Part shown: piece after piece, positions 9,201 to 16,925 of the stretch
Position numbering within the stretch: position 1 is the first letter of the stretch
How the letters are laid out: every line of letters starts with the position of its first letter
DNA from: Bacillota bacterium
Lineage (GTDB): Bacteria; Bacillota; Clostridia; Christensenellales; SZUA-584
Reading direction: 5' to 3'
Length of the DNA stretch: 53,996 bases
NCBI GenBank assembly: GCA_023396555.1
Contig: JAEWWC010000235.1
Span: 1-53,996 of the forward strand
Translations under genes and position numbers: made by a program
The notes under the pieces: model-generated
Told to the model about the DNA's origin: nothing
The model's database searches: none
Seen by the model: the letters and a program-made list of their open reading frames with translations, nothing else

Positions 9201-11571
9201 GGAGCGCACGCACGTGCCGCGCCAACTCAAAGCGTTCGACAACGGGCAGGGCGGATACCTCAACAAGGGGATGGAATACTGCATCGACGTGGGCAGCCGT
9301 CCGCCGCTGCCGTGGAGCAACCTGCTGGTGGGCGAGAAGCTGGGTAGCCTGGTGAGCGCTGGTGGCGGGGGGTATACGTGGGCGGGAAACGCCCGCATGA
9401 CGCGGCTGACGCCGTTCCGCAACGACGCACTCACGGACGTGCCGGGCGAAGGTGTGCTCATGCGCTGCGACAGGACGGGGCTATCGTTTAGCGCCGCGCC
9501 CGACCAGTACGCCAAGGGGCGTTACCGCGTAACCCACGGCTTCGGGTATACGACATTCGAGAGGTTCGGCGGAGTGGATACGCAGCTGACGTATTTCGTG
9601 GACCCGCAGCTGCCGCTTAAGACGGGCCTTCTGCGGCTGACCAACAACACGGACAGCGAGCAGAATCTCTCAGTCTACTATTACGCCGAGCCTGTGCTGG
9701 CGGCCACGGTGGCCAGTGGCATCCGCACGCGGATGGAGGATGGGCGGTTGCTGGCGGCCTCGCCGTTCGGGGAAGCGGGCAAGGCCATGTTCATCGCGAT
9801 GCCGGGTGCGGACACGCGCCACACCGTTTCCGCGTACGAGTTTTTCGGTGTGCCGGGATACAACATCTATCCCGAGGCGCTCAAGACGGCGGAGCTGTCG
9901 GACAGCGACGGCTGCGGCTCCACGCTGCTGGCATTACAGACACGTATATCCCTGCAGCCGGGAGAACAGAAGGCGGTGCAACTGCTGATGGGCTACGGCG
10001 ACGCGCCCGCGGCGGAGGCGATGATGGCTCACGCCGGAGATGCGGACAATGCGGCGGAACGGCAGCGGGCTGTGCAGGCGCACTGGCAGCGGCTGGTGGG
10101 CGGCGTGCGGATATCCACGTCGGCCAAGTCGTTTGACACGCTGGTGAACGGCTGGCTGCTGTATCAGACGTACACCTCCCGGTTGATGGGACGCACCGGC
10201 TACTACCAGTCGGGCGGCGCATACGGCTTCCGCGACCAGCTGCAGGATGTGCTGGCGCTGGCATATACCAACCCGGCGGTGACGCGGGCGCACATACTGA
10301 AATGCGCGGAGCGGCAGTTTATCGAAGGGGACGTGCTGCACTGGTGGCACGAGCCGATGAGCGGCGTGCGCACGCACATCACGGATGACAAGCTGTTCCT
10401 GCCGTTTGTGGCGTGCGAATACGAGCGCATCACAGGCGATATGGGCATATTCGACGAGGAAACCGCCTATCTTGCCGGCAAGCCAATACCCGAAGGGCGG
10501 CACGACCTCTATGAAGCGTTCAATATCAGCGATGTGCGCGAAACGCTGTTCATGCACTGCGTCCGCGCCATCGACTCGGTGGCCTTTGGCGAACACGGCC
10601 TGCCGCTGATGGGTACGGGCGACTGGAACGACGGCATGGACGCCGTGGGCGAAGGTGGCAAGGGCGAGAGCGTCTGGCTGGCGTTCTTCCTCGTAGAGGT
10701 GCTGCGGTTGTTCATCGACCTGTGCCGATTGCGCGGCGAGCCCGGCTGGGCGGAGAAGTACAGGCAGCTGCGCGATTCGCTGCGGCGCAGTATTGAGGAC
10801 AACGCGTGGGACGGCGAATGGTACGCGCGAGCATATTTCGACGACGGGACGCTGCTGGGCAGCCGTACGTCGCCCGAATGCCGCATCGATCTGGTGTCGC
10901 AGGCGTGGGCGGTGCTGTCCGGTGCGGAGCGTGCCCGCCATGCCTACGACGCCGCTGCGGATGAGTTGGTGATGCGCGACGAGGGCGTGATACGCCTGCT
11001 CGCACCGCCCTTCGATAAGTGGGGCAAGAACCCTGGCTACATCAAGAACTATCTGCCCGGTGTGCGCGAGAACGGCGGACAGTACAGCCACGCGGCGGCG
11101 TGGTTCGTGATCGCGGCCGCGAAGCTGCGGCTCAAGCAGGACGCATTGTCACTGTTCCAGCTGATGAACCCCATCAACCACACGCGCACGCCCGCCGGTG
11201 TGGAGAAGTACAAGGGCGAGCCTTACGTGATGGCGGCGGACGTATACTACACGGAGGAACACAAAGGGCGAGCCGGCTGGACATGGTATACAGGAACGGC
11301 GGGCTGGATGTATCAGGCGGCAATCGTCCACCTGCTCGGCATGTGCATCGAGCGCGGCGCTCTGTACATAAGCCCCTGCGTACCGGACGATTTTGGCCCG
11401 TACACCATCGAATATGAGCGCGACGGCGCGAAATATATCATCGAAGTCGAGTTGACGCCTGGTTACGAAGAGAACGCTTGGCTGAGCTTTGAGGGCGGGG
11501 AACGCTCTAAATGCCTGTCATTGGATAAGACGGAGGGTATTCATAGAATATTCGCTTGTTGGCAGGCGTAA
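3247..11571 (+). CDS. cyclic beta-1,2-glucan synthase (NdvB/ChvB-like; GT84 + cyclization domain + GH94)
   Basis: This 2774-residue membrane enzyme matches the size and domain order of cyclic beta-1,2-glucan synthases. An N-terminal ~370-residue helical region precedes two transmembrane segments (~372-430). A GT84 glycosyltransferase domain follows, with LDAD (D587, D589) and QHRW (733-736), the UDP-glucose polymerase signature. More membrane helices lie at ~775-820 and ~905-945. A central glycoamylase-like cyclization domain (GH189 type) has SYMAHHQGM near residue 1470. The C-terminal GH94 phosphorylase-like part carries GTGDWNDGMD with the expected general acid D2462, proposed to trim chain length. 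Family knowledge: it primes, elongates and cyclizes beta-1,2-glucan from UDP-glucose. SD GGAGG precedes the ATG. No exporter (NdvA/ChvA) or glucan-modifying gene is adjacent. The product may stay linear; cyclization is inferred from the domain only. Confidence 0.9.
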   Translation: MQKKNGITVSDDLTLSWQELLEYVRQLSLSGKVAVRKTDSRHFGLGEERRRIEAAFSAARERKHAGEDLPPLAEWFYDNRFLFIEQARQIELDKHLYRLPHMLGGRYAHIPRCMMLAAVLLRHSAYRISPEHIQEFLEAFQQDTGLDSGELWAFVDMLKISLLRAVSTLARQCATILKLWQLADRFCERVTADAGALDALLAEHKSYLTNAVFVERVMVLLRENPQHAAVAERLNIRLSVRDLTVERLVKQAHAVQAKSILYISNAIASLRTLAKVNFEPIFESVSLVHRHLCADAGYAGMDYDSREYYRRGVTAIAQWMEASEPAVARAAVDLAVRNGVHVGAFIVGERREELMRVLGGIPARARFAAFVRRHMMLLYVGGAIVSTMVSAGLLSIPLFLHHPPIYGILGFIISLIPIYTVAITISNRLMTIMIKPAFLPKMALKEGLTEECATMVVIPALVTGLEDGAELMEKMEVYYAANQQPHLYLTLLSDFKEDKNEIAAYDENIIEKMGEMTAALNQKYGRTIFFYSQRKRTRIVENGRFGGYERKRGALMDFCSLLTGESDAFVHVTQGLPSDIKYIITLDADTALSRDAVLRLVGAMEHPLHKPEVDERTNTVQRGFGIMQPRIGVDVVHSAKSRLSFVFSGKGGLDTYASAASDVYQDGFGTGIFTGKGIFNLSVYMQVLKNAFPDNAILSHDLLEGSYMRCSLISDVVLMDGCPSRYIAWAERQHRWTRGDWQLLPWLGRHVRTKDGRVKNPLSGLAKYQIFDNLRRSLAMPLSFIVILLSQTAFYSSAFFWFISGILPLFIDAILDFVSRMLMLLRNTGKGTTFKDIWYETRTLFELSFYRFAFLPYETYRTLDAIVRTLVRVCITHKRMLQWVTAAEGEKSAREGAVYHWRKMAAAPILAVVLYVLSVVTTHSFSIVAFAVFAVWFFAASIAHTISRPRREKHHELDVRERRYLEDIALKTWRFFEQFSEEGEYYWTPDNFQQSPNKGVAKRTSPTNVAYSMAATVCAYDLGFMTSAAAVRRLSRCIEGIEKAEKWKGHLYNWYDITTLEALEPRYVSSVDSGNLACYLIVVNEAVNDMLTSPFAARLDQGLAVISREAQQETSSVINDDVFNAVSSLDLIEGTAGSPLTFYADQAKSFLDRYAQWVCVLAAFPPGQLALYADENQALREKLRHIGVKGYVDAFHGLLDILSGVIQKASVRGDNEVLGWVRRMETALGESYVACRRLVLRADRLQRRIAELLAAMDFAELYDADTGLFSIGYSMRQQELSNSHYDLLASEARQTSFIAIAKGDVPEKHWFRLGRPLAVAGESRVLLSWGGTMFEYMMPLLIMKSYEYTLLGETYRSVVEMQTAYAEQRRLPWGISESGYYAFDLQMNYQYKAFGVPGLGMKSGLVRETVIAPYATCLALQVKPRAAINNLIRLEKMGAYGRYGFFEAVDYTQSRLHNGKKKRIVRSYMAHHQGMILASILNALTNGRLQELFHRNTSVKATELLLKEKVPPRSVTMDFAEKPPEKQAFAEEIHAVRSYTSLTQYPEAHFLSNNSYTVMLTQYGTGYSSFHGNMISRWESDVLRRAPGIHIYIKDTDTGAVWSAAFLPTCLLADGERVNFEPHKATFFREVGNIETTLEVCVSPECNMEIRNLGIRNNGEKTAKLAVTCAFSPALCTERDFEAHPAFAELFVETHAHPDKAMVTAARRGRTLCCAIKALSDGPMELMTDRAYIFGRRNVFGPPACLSSPESERDVARAAGIRCGVTVEKGQSTEVSFLIAAGDGLESVGGCLSGMSGAEDVRRVFHLAWTHAQVEMRYLKLEGAQANLFQRIASRTVIRIPTVCGAAGEPKGRETLWKFGLSGDLPIIYMRARGDDSMAGIKIIAKAQEFLSLKGLPGDLVVVYEGGDAYLCPIRDKLNELAQSASGRPYNRITALSVEHISDDDNATLMAAACLVLDGSAPLEPQLKVPVVQRAYAVFERSAAVERTHVPRQLKAFDNGQGGYLNKGMEYCIDVGSRPPLPWSNLLVGEKLGSLVSAGGGGYTWAGNARMTRLTPFRNDALTDVPGEGVLMRCDRTGLSFSAAPDQYAKGRYRVTHGFGYTTFERFGGVDTQLTYFVDPQLPLKTGLLRLTNNTDSEQNLSVYYYAEPVLAATVASGIRTRMEDGRLLAASPFGEAGKAMFIAMPGADTRHTVSAYEFFGVPGYNIYPEALKTAELSDSDGCGSTLLALQTRISLQPGEQKAVQLLMGYGDAPAAEAMMAHAGDADNAAERQRAVQAHWQRLVGGVRISTSAKSFDTLVNGWLLYQTYTSRLMGRTGYYQSGGAYGFRDQLQDVLALAYTNPAVTRAHILKCAERQFIEGDVLHWWHEPMSGVRTHITDDKLFLPFVACEYERITGDMGIFDEETAYLAGKPIPEGRHDLYEAFNISDVRETLFMHCVRAIDSVAFGEHGLPLMGTGDWNDGMDAVGEGGKGESVWLAFFLVEVLRLFIDLCRLRGEPGWAEKYRQLRDSLRRSIEDNAWDGEWYARAYFDDGTLLGSRTSPECRIDLVSQAWAVLSGAERARHAYDAAADELVMRDEGVIRLLAPPFDKWGKNPGYIKNYLPGVRENGGQYSHAAAWFVIAAAKLRLKQDALSLFQLMNPINHTRTPAGVEKYKGEPYVMAADVYYTEEHKGRAGWTWYTGTAGWMYQAAIVHLLGMCIERGALYISPCVPDDFGPYTIEYERDGAKYIIEVELTPGYEENAWLSFEGGERSKCLSLDKTEGIHRIFACWQA

Positions 11572-11585
11572 ACAAATGTTATACT
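11556..11585 (+). promoter_or_regulatory. extended -10 promoter of the YgiQ-type gene
   Basis: TGTTATACT (11577-11585) is an extended -10, with a poor -35, TTGTTG (11556-11561), 18 bases upstream. Initiation seven bases after the -10 would fall on the A of the ATG at 11592, and no SD is visible, so the transcript may be leaderless. Confidence 0.45.
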
Positions 11586-11591
11586 CTCAAC

Positions 11592-13646
11592 ATGAACAAC
11601 GAATTTTTGCCGATGTCGCGCGAGGAGATGAATGCGCGCCACATCGACCAGCTGGATTTTATTGTGGTAACGCCCGACGCGTATGTGGACCATCCGTCCT
11701 TTGCCGCAGCCATTATCGGGCGGTATGTGGAAAGCCTTGGCTTCAACGTGGGTGTGATATCCCAGCCGGATTGGGAGTCCGCTGACGACTTCATGCGCCT
11801 CGGGCCACCGCGCTATGCCTTTTTGCTGAGCGGCGGCAACATCGACGGCATGGTCAACATGTACACCGCGGCCAAGCGGAAGCGCAGCGAGGATGCGTAT
11901 TCGCAGGGCGGCAAGGCAGGGCGGCGCCCCCCGCGGCCTACCATCGCGTATACTGCAAGACTCAAGCAGGCTTATAGGGATATCCCCGTCATCATCGGCG
12001 GTGTGGAGCCCTCCAACCGCCGCTTTGCCCATTACGATTATTATGAAGACAAGGTGCGCCGCTCGTATCTGATCGATTCTAAGGCGGACATTCTGGTATA
12101 CGGCATGGGCGAGAAGCCGCTTGCCGAAATTTGTGTACGCTTGAAAGACGGACAAGCCATACGCGATATCACCGGCGTGCGGGGCACCTGCTGCGTCAGC
12201 GCGTCGGTACCGGATGGTGCCACGCTGCTGCCGTCTTTTGAGCGTGCTGCCGAGAACAAGAAGGACTTCGCGGACGCGTTCCGGCTCATTCATCATAATA
12301 CGATGCCGCGCGGCAAGGTGCTGGCGCAGAAGCATGGCGACCGGTATGTCATCCAGTATCCGCCGCAGCCGCCGCTGTCCACGCCCGAGATGGACGCGAT
12401 ATACGGCCTGCCTTTCACGCGGCGCGCGCACCCGTCGTACACGGAGCTTGTTCCGGCGCTGTCCGAGGTGCAGTTCGGGCTGATCACGGTGCGGGGCTGT
12501 CCCGGCCAGTGTGCGTTCTGCTCCATATCTGCACATCAAGGTAAGCGCATACAGAAACGCTCCAAGCGCTCCATTGTGGAGGAGACGAAGCGTATGGCGC
12601 AGATGCCCGAATTCAAGGGTATCATCTCCGATGTGGGCGGACCTACCGCCAACTTCTACGACGCCGTGTGTACCGCGAAAAACTCCGAAGCGTGCACGCG
12701 CAGCTGCCTTACGCCTAAAATATGCCCAAATCTTAAGGTTAGCCACAAAGGGCTGTGCGAGGTGTTGGACGCGGTGGAGCGCGTGGACGGTGTCCGGCGC
12801 GTGTTTATCCGTTCCGGCCTCCGGTTCGACTACATCATGGCGGATAGGGATAACCATTTCTTCGAACGGCTGGTGAAAAAGCACGTGAGCGGGCAGCTCA
12901 AGGTCGCGCCCGAGCATGTCAGCGACGAGGTGCTCCGGCTGATGAACAAGCCGCCGTATTCCGTGTACGAGCGGTTTGCGCGCCGTTTCGCCGGTGCCAC
13001 GCAGCGGGCGGACAAGCCGCAGTATCTGCTGCCGTATTACATCTCGTCCCATCCGGGCAGTACGCTGAACGACGCAATAGAGCTGGCGCTGTCGATGAAG
13101 CGACAGGGCTTTGTGCCCGAGCAGGTGCAGGATTTTTACCCGACGCCGGGTACGGTATCCACATGCATGTATTACACGGAGAGGGACCCACTGACGGGCA
13201 ACCCGGTGTATGTTGCCAAAACGTCCAAAGAGAAGGCCATGCAGCGCGCGCTGCTGCAGTTCGACCAGCGCAAGAACTGGCCGTTGATCCGCGAAGCGCT
13301 TAAAATCGCCGACAGGGAAGACCTGATCGGCCCCGGCAAAGACTGTCTGGTCCCGGGGGATAGCGGGAACCGGGATGCGCGTCCAAAAAGCAGCCAGCCG
13401 CGCGAACAGGTGCGGGAACGTACTGGCAGCAGCAAGCCGGCGCGGCCTGTGGGCAAAACCGGGGAACCGGCTGGCGAAAGAGCGAAGGGGAAAGCGTCCG
13501 GAAAGGGTGGCATATCCGCGAAGGGCGCAGTGCCAGCGAAGGGCGGCGTATCTATGAAGGGTGGGTACGCAAAAACCGGGGGCAGGGGATCGGCGAGAAC
13601 CACCGCCGGTACTAACGTGCGCGGCAGAAAGGGAGCGGGAAGATAA
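11592..13646 (+). CDS. YgiQ family radical SAM protein
   Basis: The 684-residue product belongs to the YgiQ (UPF0313) radical SAM family, whose substrate is unknown. The conserved N-terminus (LPMSREEM, then QLDFIVVTPDAYVDHPSF) fixes the frame and supports the ATG at 11592. The cluster-binding motif GCPGQCAFCSI (CxxxCxxC) lies near residues 303-313 and ligates the 4Fe-4S cluster; a B12-binding-like fold is usual N-terminal to it. The last ~90 residues are a low-complexity basic tail of A/K/G/S with loose repeats of AKGxVxAKGG; such tails occur in Clostridia homologs and may bind RNA, an inference. No SD precedes the start. It stands alone, 20 bases after the glucan synthase gene. Confidence 0.88.
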   Translation: MNNEFLPMSREEMNARHIDQLDFIVVTPDAYVDHPSFAAAIIGRYVESLGFNVGVISQPDWESADDFMRLGPPRYAFLLSGGNIDGMVNMYTAAKRKRSEDAYSQGGKAGRRPPRPTIAYTARLKQAYRDIPVIIGGVEPSNRRFAHYDYYEDKVRRSYLIDSKADILVYGMGEKPLAEICVRLKDGQAIRDITGVRGTCCVSASVPDGATLLPSFERAAENKKDFADAFRLIHHNTMPRGKVLAQKHGDRYVIQYPPQPPLSTPEMDAIYGLPFTRRAHPSYTELVPALSEVQFGLITVRGCPGQCAFCSISAHQGKRIQKRSKRSIVEETKRMAQMPEFKGIISDVGGPTANFYDAVCTAKNSEACTRSCLTPKICPNLKVSHKGLCEVLDAVERVDGVRRVFIRSGLRFDYIMADRDNHFFERLVKKHVSGQLKVAPEHVSDEVLRLMNKPPYSVYERFARRFAGATQRADKPQYLLPYYISSHPGSTLNDAIELALSMKRQGFVPEQVQDFYPTPGTVSTCMYYTERDPLTGNPVYVAKTSKEKAMQRALLQFDQRKNWPLIREALKIADREDLIGPGKDCLVPGDSGNRDARPKSSQPREQVRERTGSSKPARPVGKTGEPAGERAKGKASGKGGISAKGAVPAKGGVSMKGGYAKTGGRGSARTTAGTNVRGRKGAGR

Positions 13647-13744
13647 AAGGCGTTGCGTCCTTCAACGCGCATGGGCATGAGTTCGCACTGGCGCATTTCA
13701 AAAATGTGCTCGGATTCGATATCATCACCAGCCGAGACATGTAG
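13643..13744 (+). pseudogene. possible short coding remnant after the YgiQ-type gene
   Basis: From 13643 to a TAG at 13742-13744 one frame reads as a plausible protein segment (GVASFNAHGHEFAL, then HFKNVLGFDIITSRDM). It has no ATG, GTG or TTG start and no SD, and it overlaps the YgiQ stop in another frame. It may be the tail of a decayed gene or chance. I do not recognise the family. Confidence 0.25.
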
Positions 13745-13799
13745 GGCGTTTGACGGTTAAATTGTCTGTAATAACTTTCATTTTATTAATTTGTATATT

Positions 13800-13809
13800 G
13801 TGGTATAAT
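13800..13809 (+). promoter_or_regulatory. extended -10 promoter of the two-component operon
   Basis: GTGGTATAAT carries a consensus -10 TATAAT (13804-13809) with TG one base upstream. There is no good -35 at 17 bases (TTTTAT). The predicted start near 13816 leaves a ~25-base leader with SD AAGGAG. Confidence 0.65.
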
Positions 13810-13840
13810 AGTTTACAACACGGACAAGGAGTGCAGGCTA

Positions 13841-14530
13841 ATGAAGAGAATACTGATCGTCGACGATGAACCCAGTCTGATAAAAGGGCTCCGCTTTAAT
13901 CTGGAACAGCAGGACGGCTATATGGTGGATGAGGCGCTGGATGGGGAACAGGCGTTGGACATGTTTGCCGCCGGAAAATATGATTTGATACTGCTGGACC
14001 TGATGTTACCCAAAATAGACGGTATGGAAGTCTGCCAGCGTATCCGGAGTGTATCCAACGTGCCCATCATCATGCTGACAGCCAAGGACGACGACATGGA
14101 CAAAATCATGGGCCTGGAATTCGGTGCAGATGATTATCTGACCAAACCATTTAACATGCTGGAACTTAAAGCGCGTATTAAAACTATATTTCGCCGCATG
14201 GAAGGTACGGAAAAAACGCGTGAGCCGCAGGTGCTGCGTGCCCGCAACATGACGGTGAACCTGGAAAACAGGAGTGTGGAGATAGACAGCAACGAGGTGG
14301 CGCTGACAGCGAAGGAATTTGACCTGCTGCAGCTGTTCATCACCAACAAAGGCAAGGTTTACGACCGGGAAAAGCTGCTTGAGCTGATCTGGAAATACGA
14401 ATATCTGGGTGACCTGCGCACGGTGGATGTCCACATACGCAGGTTGCGTGAGAAGATCGAGCACAATCCGGCAAAGCCCGAATTCATACTGACAAAATGG
14501 GGAGTGGGATACTATTTCTCGGATAAATAG
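13841..14530 (+). CDS. OmpR/PhoB-family response regulator
   Basis: The 229-residue DNA-binding response regulator has an N-terminal receiver domain: acidic pair DDE at residues 8-10, phospho-acceptor D53 in LILLDLMLP, and the conserved switch Lys in MLTAKDD near residue 83. A C-terminal winged helix follows (LTAKEFDLLQLFITNKG, then VDVHIRRLREKIE). Length and architecture are typical. It is first in an operon with a histidine kinase and two GerMN lipoproteins, and the kinase is presumably its partner. By analogy with WalR/MtrA-type regulators of similar build it may control cell-wall or division genes; the sequence does not identify its targets. Confidence 0.92.
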   Translation: MKRILIVDDEPSLIKGLRFNLEQQDGYMVDEALDGEQALDMFAAGKYDLILLDLMLPKIDGMEVCQRIRSVSNVPIIMLTAKDDDMDKIMGLEFGADDYLTKPFNMLELKARIKTIFRRMEGTEKTREPQVLRARNMTVNLENRSVEIDSNEVALTAKEFDLLQLFITNKGKVYDREKLLELIWKYEYLGDLRTVDVHIRRLREKIEHNPAKPEFILTKWGVGYYFSDK

Positions 14531-15944
14531 CCTGCTGTATTCAATCCGATGGCGGTTTGTACTGATCAATCTCGCGGTGGCGGCTGTAGCTTTTGCAGCG
14601 GTGACGCTGGTGATTGCATACCTTGCGGAGGATTATCTGGTCAATATCAGAGTAAGGGATCAGCTGAAAAACACCAATAACATTGCGGTCAATATAGCGC
14701 CGTACTTGAGCAGCTCGAACGCCTCGAATATGTATGAACTGGCGGAAGAGAGCTCGAAGAACTTCGGCGGGAGGTTTCTGATACTCAACAAATCCGGCAT
14801 TGTGCAGATTGACAGCTTTTCGACACTCAACGGCCAAAAGCTGGATCACAAGGAGATTTCCGATGTGCTGCTGGGGCCGAGGGACACGAGCTACGGTTTC
14901 CACTACATTGACGATGGAACGGGGGAACCGTTCTACGCTGTTTATTACGCGGCTGCGGTGGTCTACGATTCGGAGACGATCGGAGCTGTGCTTTTTTCTG
15001 ACGATATTCAGGATATCGTGGATATCACCCGCGATTTCGTGCAGGTACTCATCATGGTGTCCATCGCGGCGTCGGTGGTGTTCGCCGTTGTCAGCATCAT
15101 ATTATCTGGTTATATCACTCGGCCCATCAACGATCTGAAGGCAGTTGCGCTGTCCATATCGCGCGGCAACCTGCATCAGCGTATCAGTGTATCCGGTAAA
15201 AACGAGATGGCGGCTCTCGCCACCACGTTCAACACGATGAGCGAAAAGCTGGAGAACATGGACCAGAAACGCAGCGAGTTCGTTTCCAATGCGTCCCATG
15301 AGCTCAAAACGCCGCTCAGCTCAATGAAGATACTGATCGAATCCCTGCTGTATCAGGACGGCGTGGATGAAAAGATTTACAAGGAATTCTTAAGCGATAT
15401 CAACCATGAGATTGACCGGCTGACACAGGTCATCTCCGGCCTGCTGACGCTCGCCAAAACGGACAGTGAAACGGAAGCGCTCAATATGGATAAAATACTT
15501 TTGAGTGAGCTGGTGTTCAAATCCGTGACGGCGCTGAAACCCATAGCCAACGAGAAGCATATTTCGCTAAGCTACACGGTGAACAACGACTTGGAAATAG
15601 AGTGCGATGCGCCCAAAGTGATGCAGGCTGTGATGAACCTGGTGGAAAACGCCATCAAATATTCCGATGCGGGCGGCAGCGTGCAGGTGACACTGCAGAA
15701 GTCCGGGACTAACGCGGCTATCTCCATCAGGGATAATGGCTGCGGCATACCCGAAAAGGATATACCTTATCTGTTCGACAGGTTCTACCGTGTCGATAAG
15801 GCGCGTGCGCGCGGCACGGGAGGAAGCGGCCTTGGGCTGCACATAGCGCAGAAGATCGCGCTGCTGCATGGCGGCAGCATCGATGTGCAAAGCGAGGAGG
15901 GCAAGGGCAGCATATTCACGCTGTACCTTCCCATCAAATCATAG
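14514..15944 (+). CDS. sensor histidine kinase with a probable non-canonical start
   Basis: A membrane histidine kinase. Order: TM1 (in-frame SIRWRFVLINLA running into AVAAVAFAAVTLVIAYL), an extracytoplasmic sensor domain of ~130 residues, TM2 (VLIMVSIAASVVFAVV), HAMP, HisKA with H in SHELKTPLSS (CAT at 15297-15299), and HATPase_c with NLVENAIKYSD (N box), DNGCGIPEKD (G1) and GGSGLGLHIAQK (G2). No PAS domain is seen. The first ATG/GTG/TTG in frame is the GTG at 14577, which cuts into TM1. The basic, coding-like N-terminus extends upstream into the regulator gene. An ATT at 14514, eight bases after a GGGGAG-type SD, would give the expected start; CTG at 14532 or 14535 is an alternative. Product 476 residues if ATT is used, 455 from GTG. 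Confidence 0.85.
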   Translation: MSRINSLLYSIRWRFVLINLAVAAVAFAAVTLVIAYLAEDYLVNIRVRDQLKNTNNIAVNIAPYLSSSNASNMYELAEESSKNFGGRFLILNKSGIVQIDSFSTLNGQKLDHKEISDVLLGPRDTSYGFHYIDDGTGEPFYAVYYAAAVVYDSETIGAVLFSDDIQDIVDITRDFVQVLIMVSIAASVVFAVVSIILSGYITRPINDLKAVALSISRGNLHQRISVSGKNEMAALATTFNTMSEKLENMDQKRSEFVSNASHELKTPLSSMKILIESLLYQDGVDEKIYKEFLSDINHEIDRLTQVISGLLTLAKTDSETEALNMDKILLSELVFKSVTALKPIANEKHISLSYTVNNDLEIECDAPKVMQAVMNLVENAIKYSDAGGSVQVTLQKSGTNAAISIRDNGCGIPEKDIPYLFDRFYRVDKARARGTGGSGLGLHIAQKIALLHGGSIDVQSEEGKGSIFTLYLPIKS

Positions 15945-15955
15945 GGGTGATGAGC

Positions 15956-16915
15956 ATGGCGATTAAAAGAACGGCGGCCTGGCTGCTTATCATAATAATG
16001 CTGGTTATGGCCGGCTGTGCGAACAGCAGCGTAAATAATACAGACAAAAATCTACCGGACATCAACCCAAACGCTGAATCCGCCAATAAAGACTCGGCAA
16101 ATGTGACGCTATATTTTTCGTACCGCGGGGAGAAGCTGTTGGCCGGGGAAACGGTGACGGTCAACGTCCCCGTCAACGAATCGCTGGAATATGCAGTTGT
16201 TCGTGCGCTGATGGCCGGGCCTACCGTCAACAGGGCTGAATTATCCGGGCTGTTCTGGGATGGCGTCAAGCTGGTACGGGTGGACAGCAGCGCCGACATA
16301 CTCTTTATCACGCTGAACGAGGCTTTCGTATCCTCTGATCCCGAAAAGGTGATGCTGGAAGAGGGCACTGTTGCAGACCAGAAGAAGCTGGCGATCTGCT
16401 CCATTGTCAGCACCGTTGTCGAGATGGGCAGATTTTCACGAGTTCAGATCAATGTGGAAAAACAAGCCGGCGTGGGTCAGGGTATTACTCTGCAGGAAGC
16501 GGGATGGGATGTGAACAGCACCAAGCGTTTGGAGCCGCTGGGCCGCATGAAGGACCTGATACTGACCCCCCAGAACACTTTGCTGCAGGCGCTGGACTCA
16601 TTTATGAAAAAGGACTGGACCCGCCTGTATAACTTTACGGCGTACAACAATCCGGACGGTTCGGTGAAGCCGGATATACAGACATTTTCGGAGGCGCTGG
16701 CGGCAAAGGGCAATGTGCTGGAAGGTTTCAGCGTGACGGATTCCAATGTATCCGATGATGGTCAGCAAGCCATCGTGATGCTGGACTATTCGATGAAGAC
16801 GCGCGAGGGGGATTCCATCGGGCGCACTGACATCCCTGTGGTGCTGGTGCGTGAGGAGGGCATATGGAAGTTTTCCTATTCGTCGCTGGTGGATGTGCTG
16901 ATCAATGCGGGGTAA
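15956..16915 (+). CDS. GerMN-domain lipoprotein
   Basis: A 319-residue lipoprotein: basic N-terminus, hydrophobic stretch and lipobox VMAGC, so it is exported and anchored on the outer face of the membrane. A GerMN domain (as in B. subtilis GerM and actinobacterial LpqB) spans about residues 45-170: TLYFSYRGEKLLAGE, then the helix YAVVRALMAGPT and VDSSADILFITLNEAF. The C-terminal ~120 residues form a second alpha/beta region. The start is placed at the third possible codon (ATG 15956), eight bases after AGGGG; upstream GTG and ATG codons overlap the SD. It is cotranscribed with the kinase. GerMN domains are thought to bind peptidoglycan or protein partners. Confidence 0.83.
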   Translation: MAIKRTAAWLLIIIMLVMAGCANSSVNNTDKNLPDINPNAESANKDSANVTLYFSYRGEKLLAGETVTVNVPVNESLEYAVVRALMAGPTVNRAELSGLFWDGVKLVRVDSSADILFITLNEAFVSSDPEKVMLEEGTVADQKKLAICSIVSTVVEMGRFSRVQINVEKQAGVGQGITLQEAGWDVNSTKRLEPLGRMKDLILTPQNTLLQALDSFMKKDWTRLYNFTAYNNPDGSVKPDIQTFSEALAAKGNVLEGFSVTDSNVSDDGQQAIVMLDYSMKTREGDSIGRTDIPVVLVREEGIWKFSYSSLVDVLINAG

Positions 16916-16925
16916 AAGGTTTGAA

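Noticed and set aside
9934..11091. 385-codon open frame on the minus strand
   Set aside because: It lies inside the GH94 part of the glucan synthase, which is intact; R/H/A/Q-rich shadow.
11541..13052. 503-codon open frame on the minus strand
   Set aside because: It is antisense to the YgiQ-type gene; the amino acid composition is that of a GC-rich shadow frame and there is no SD or recognisable motif.
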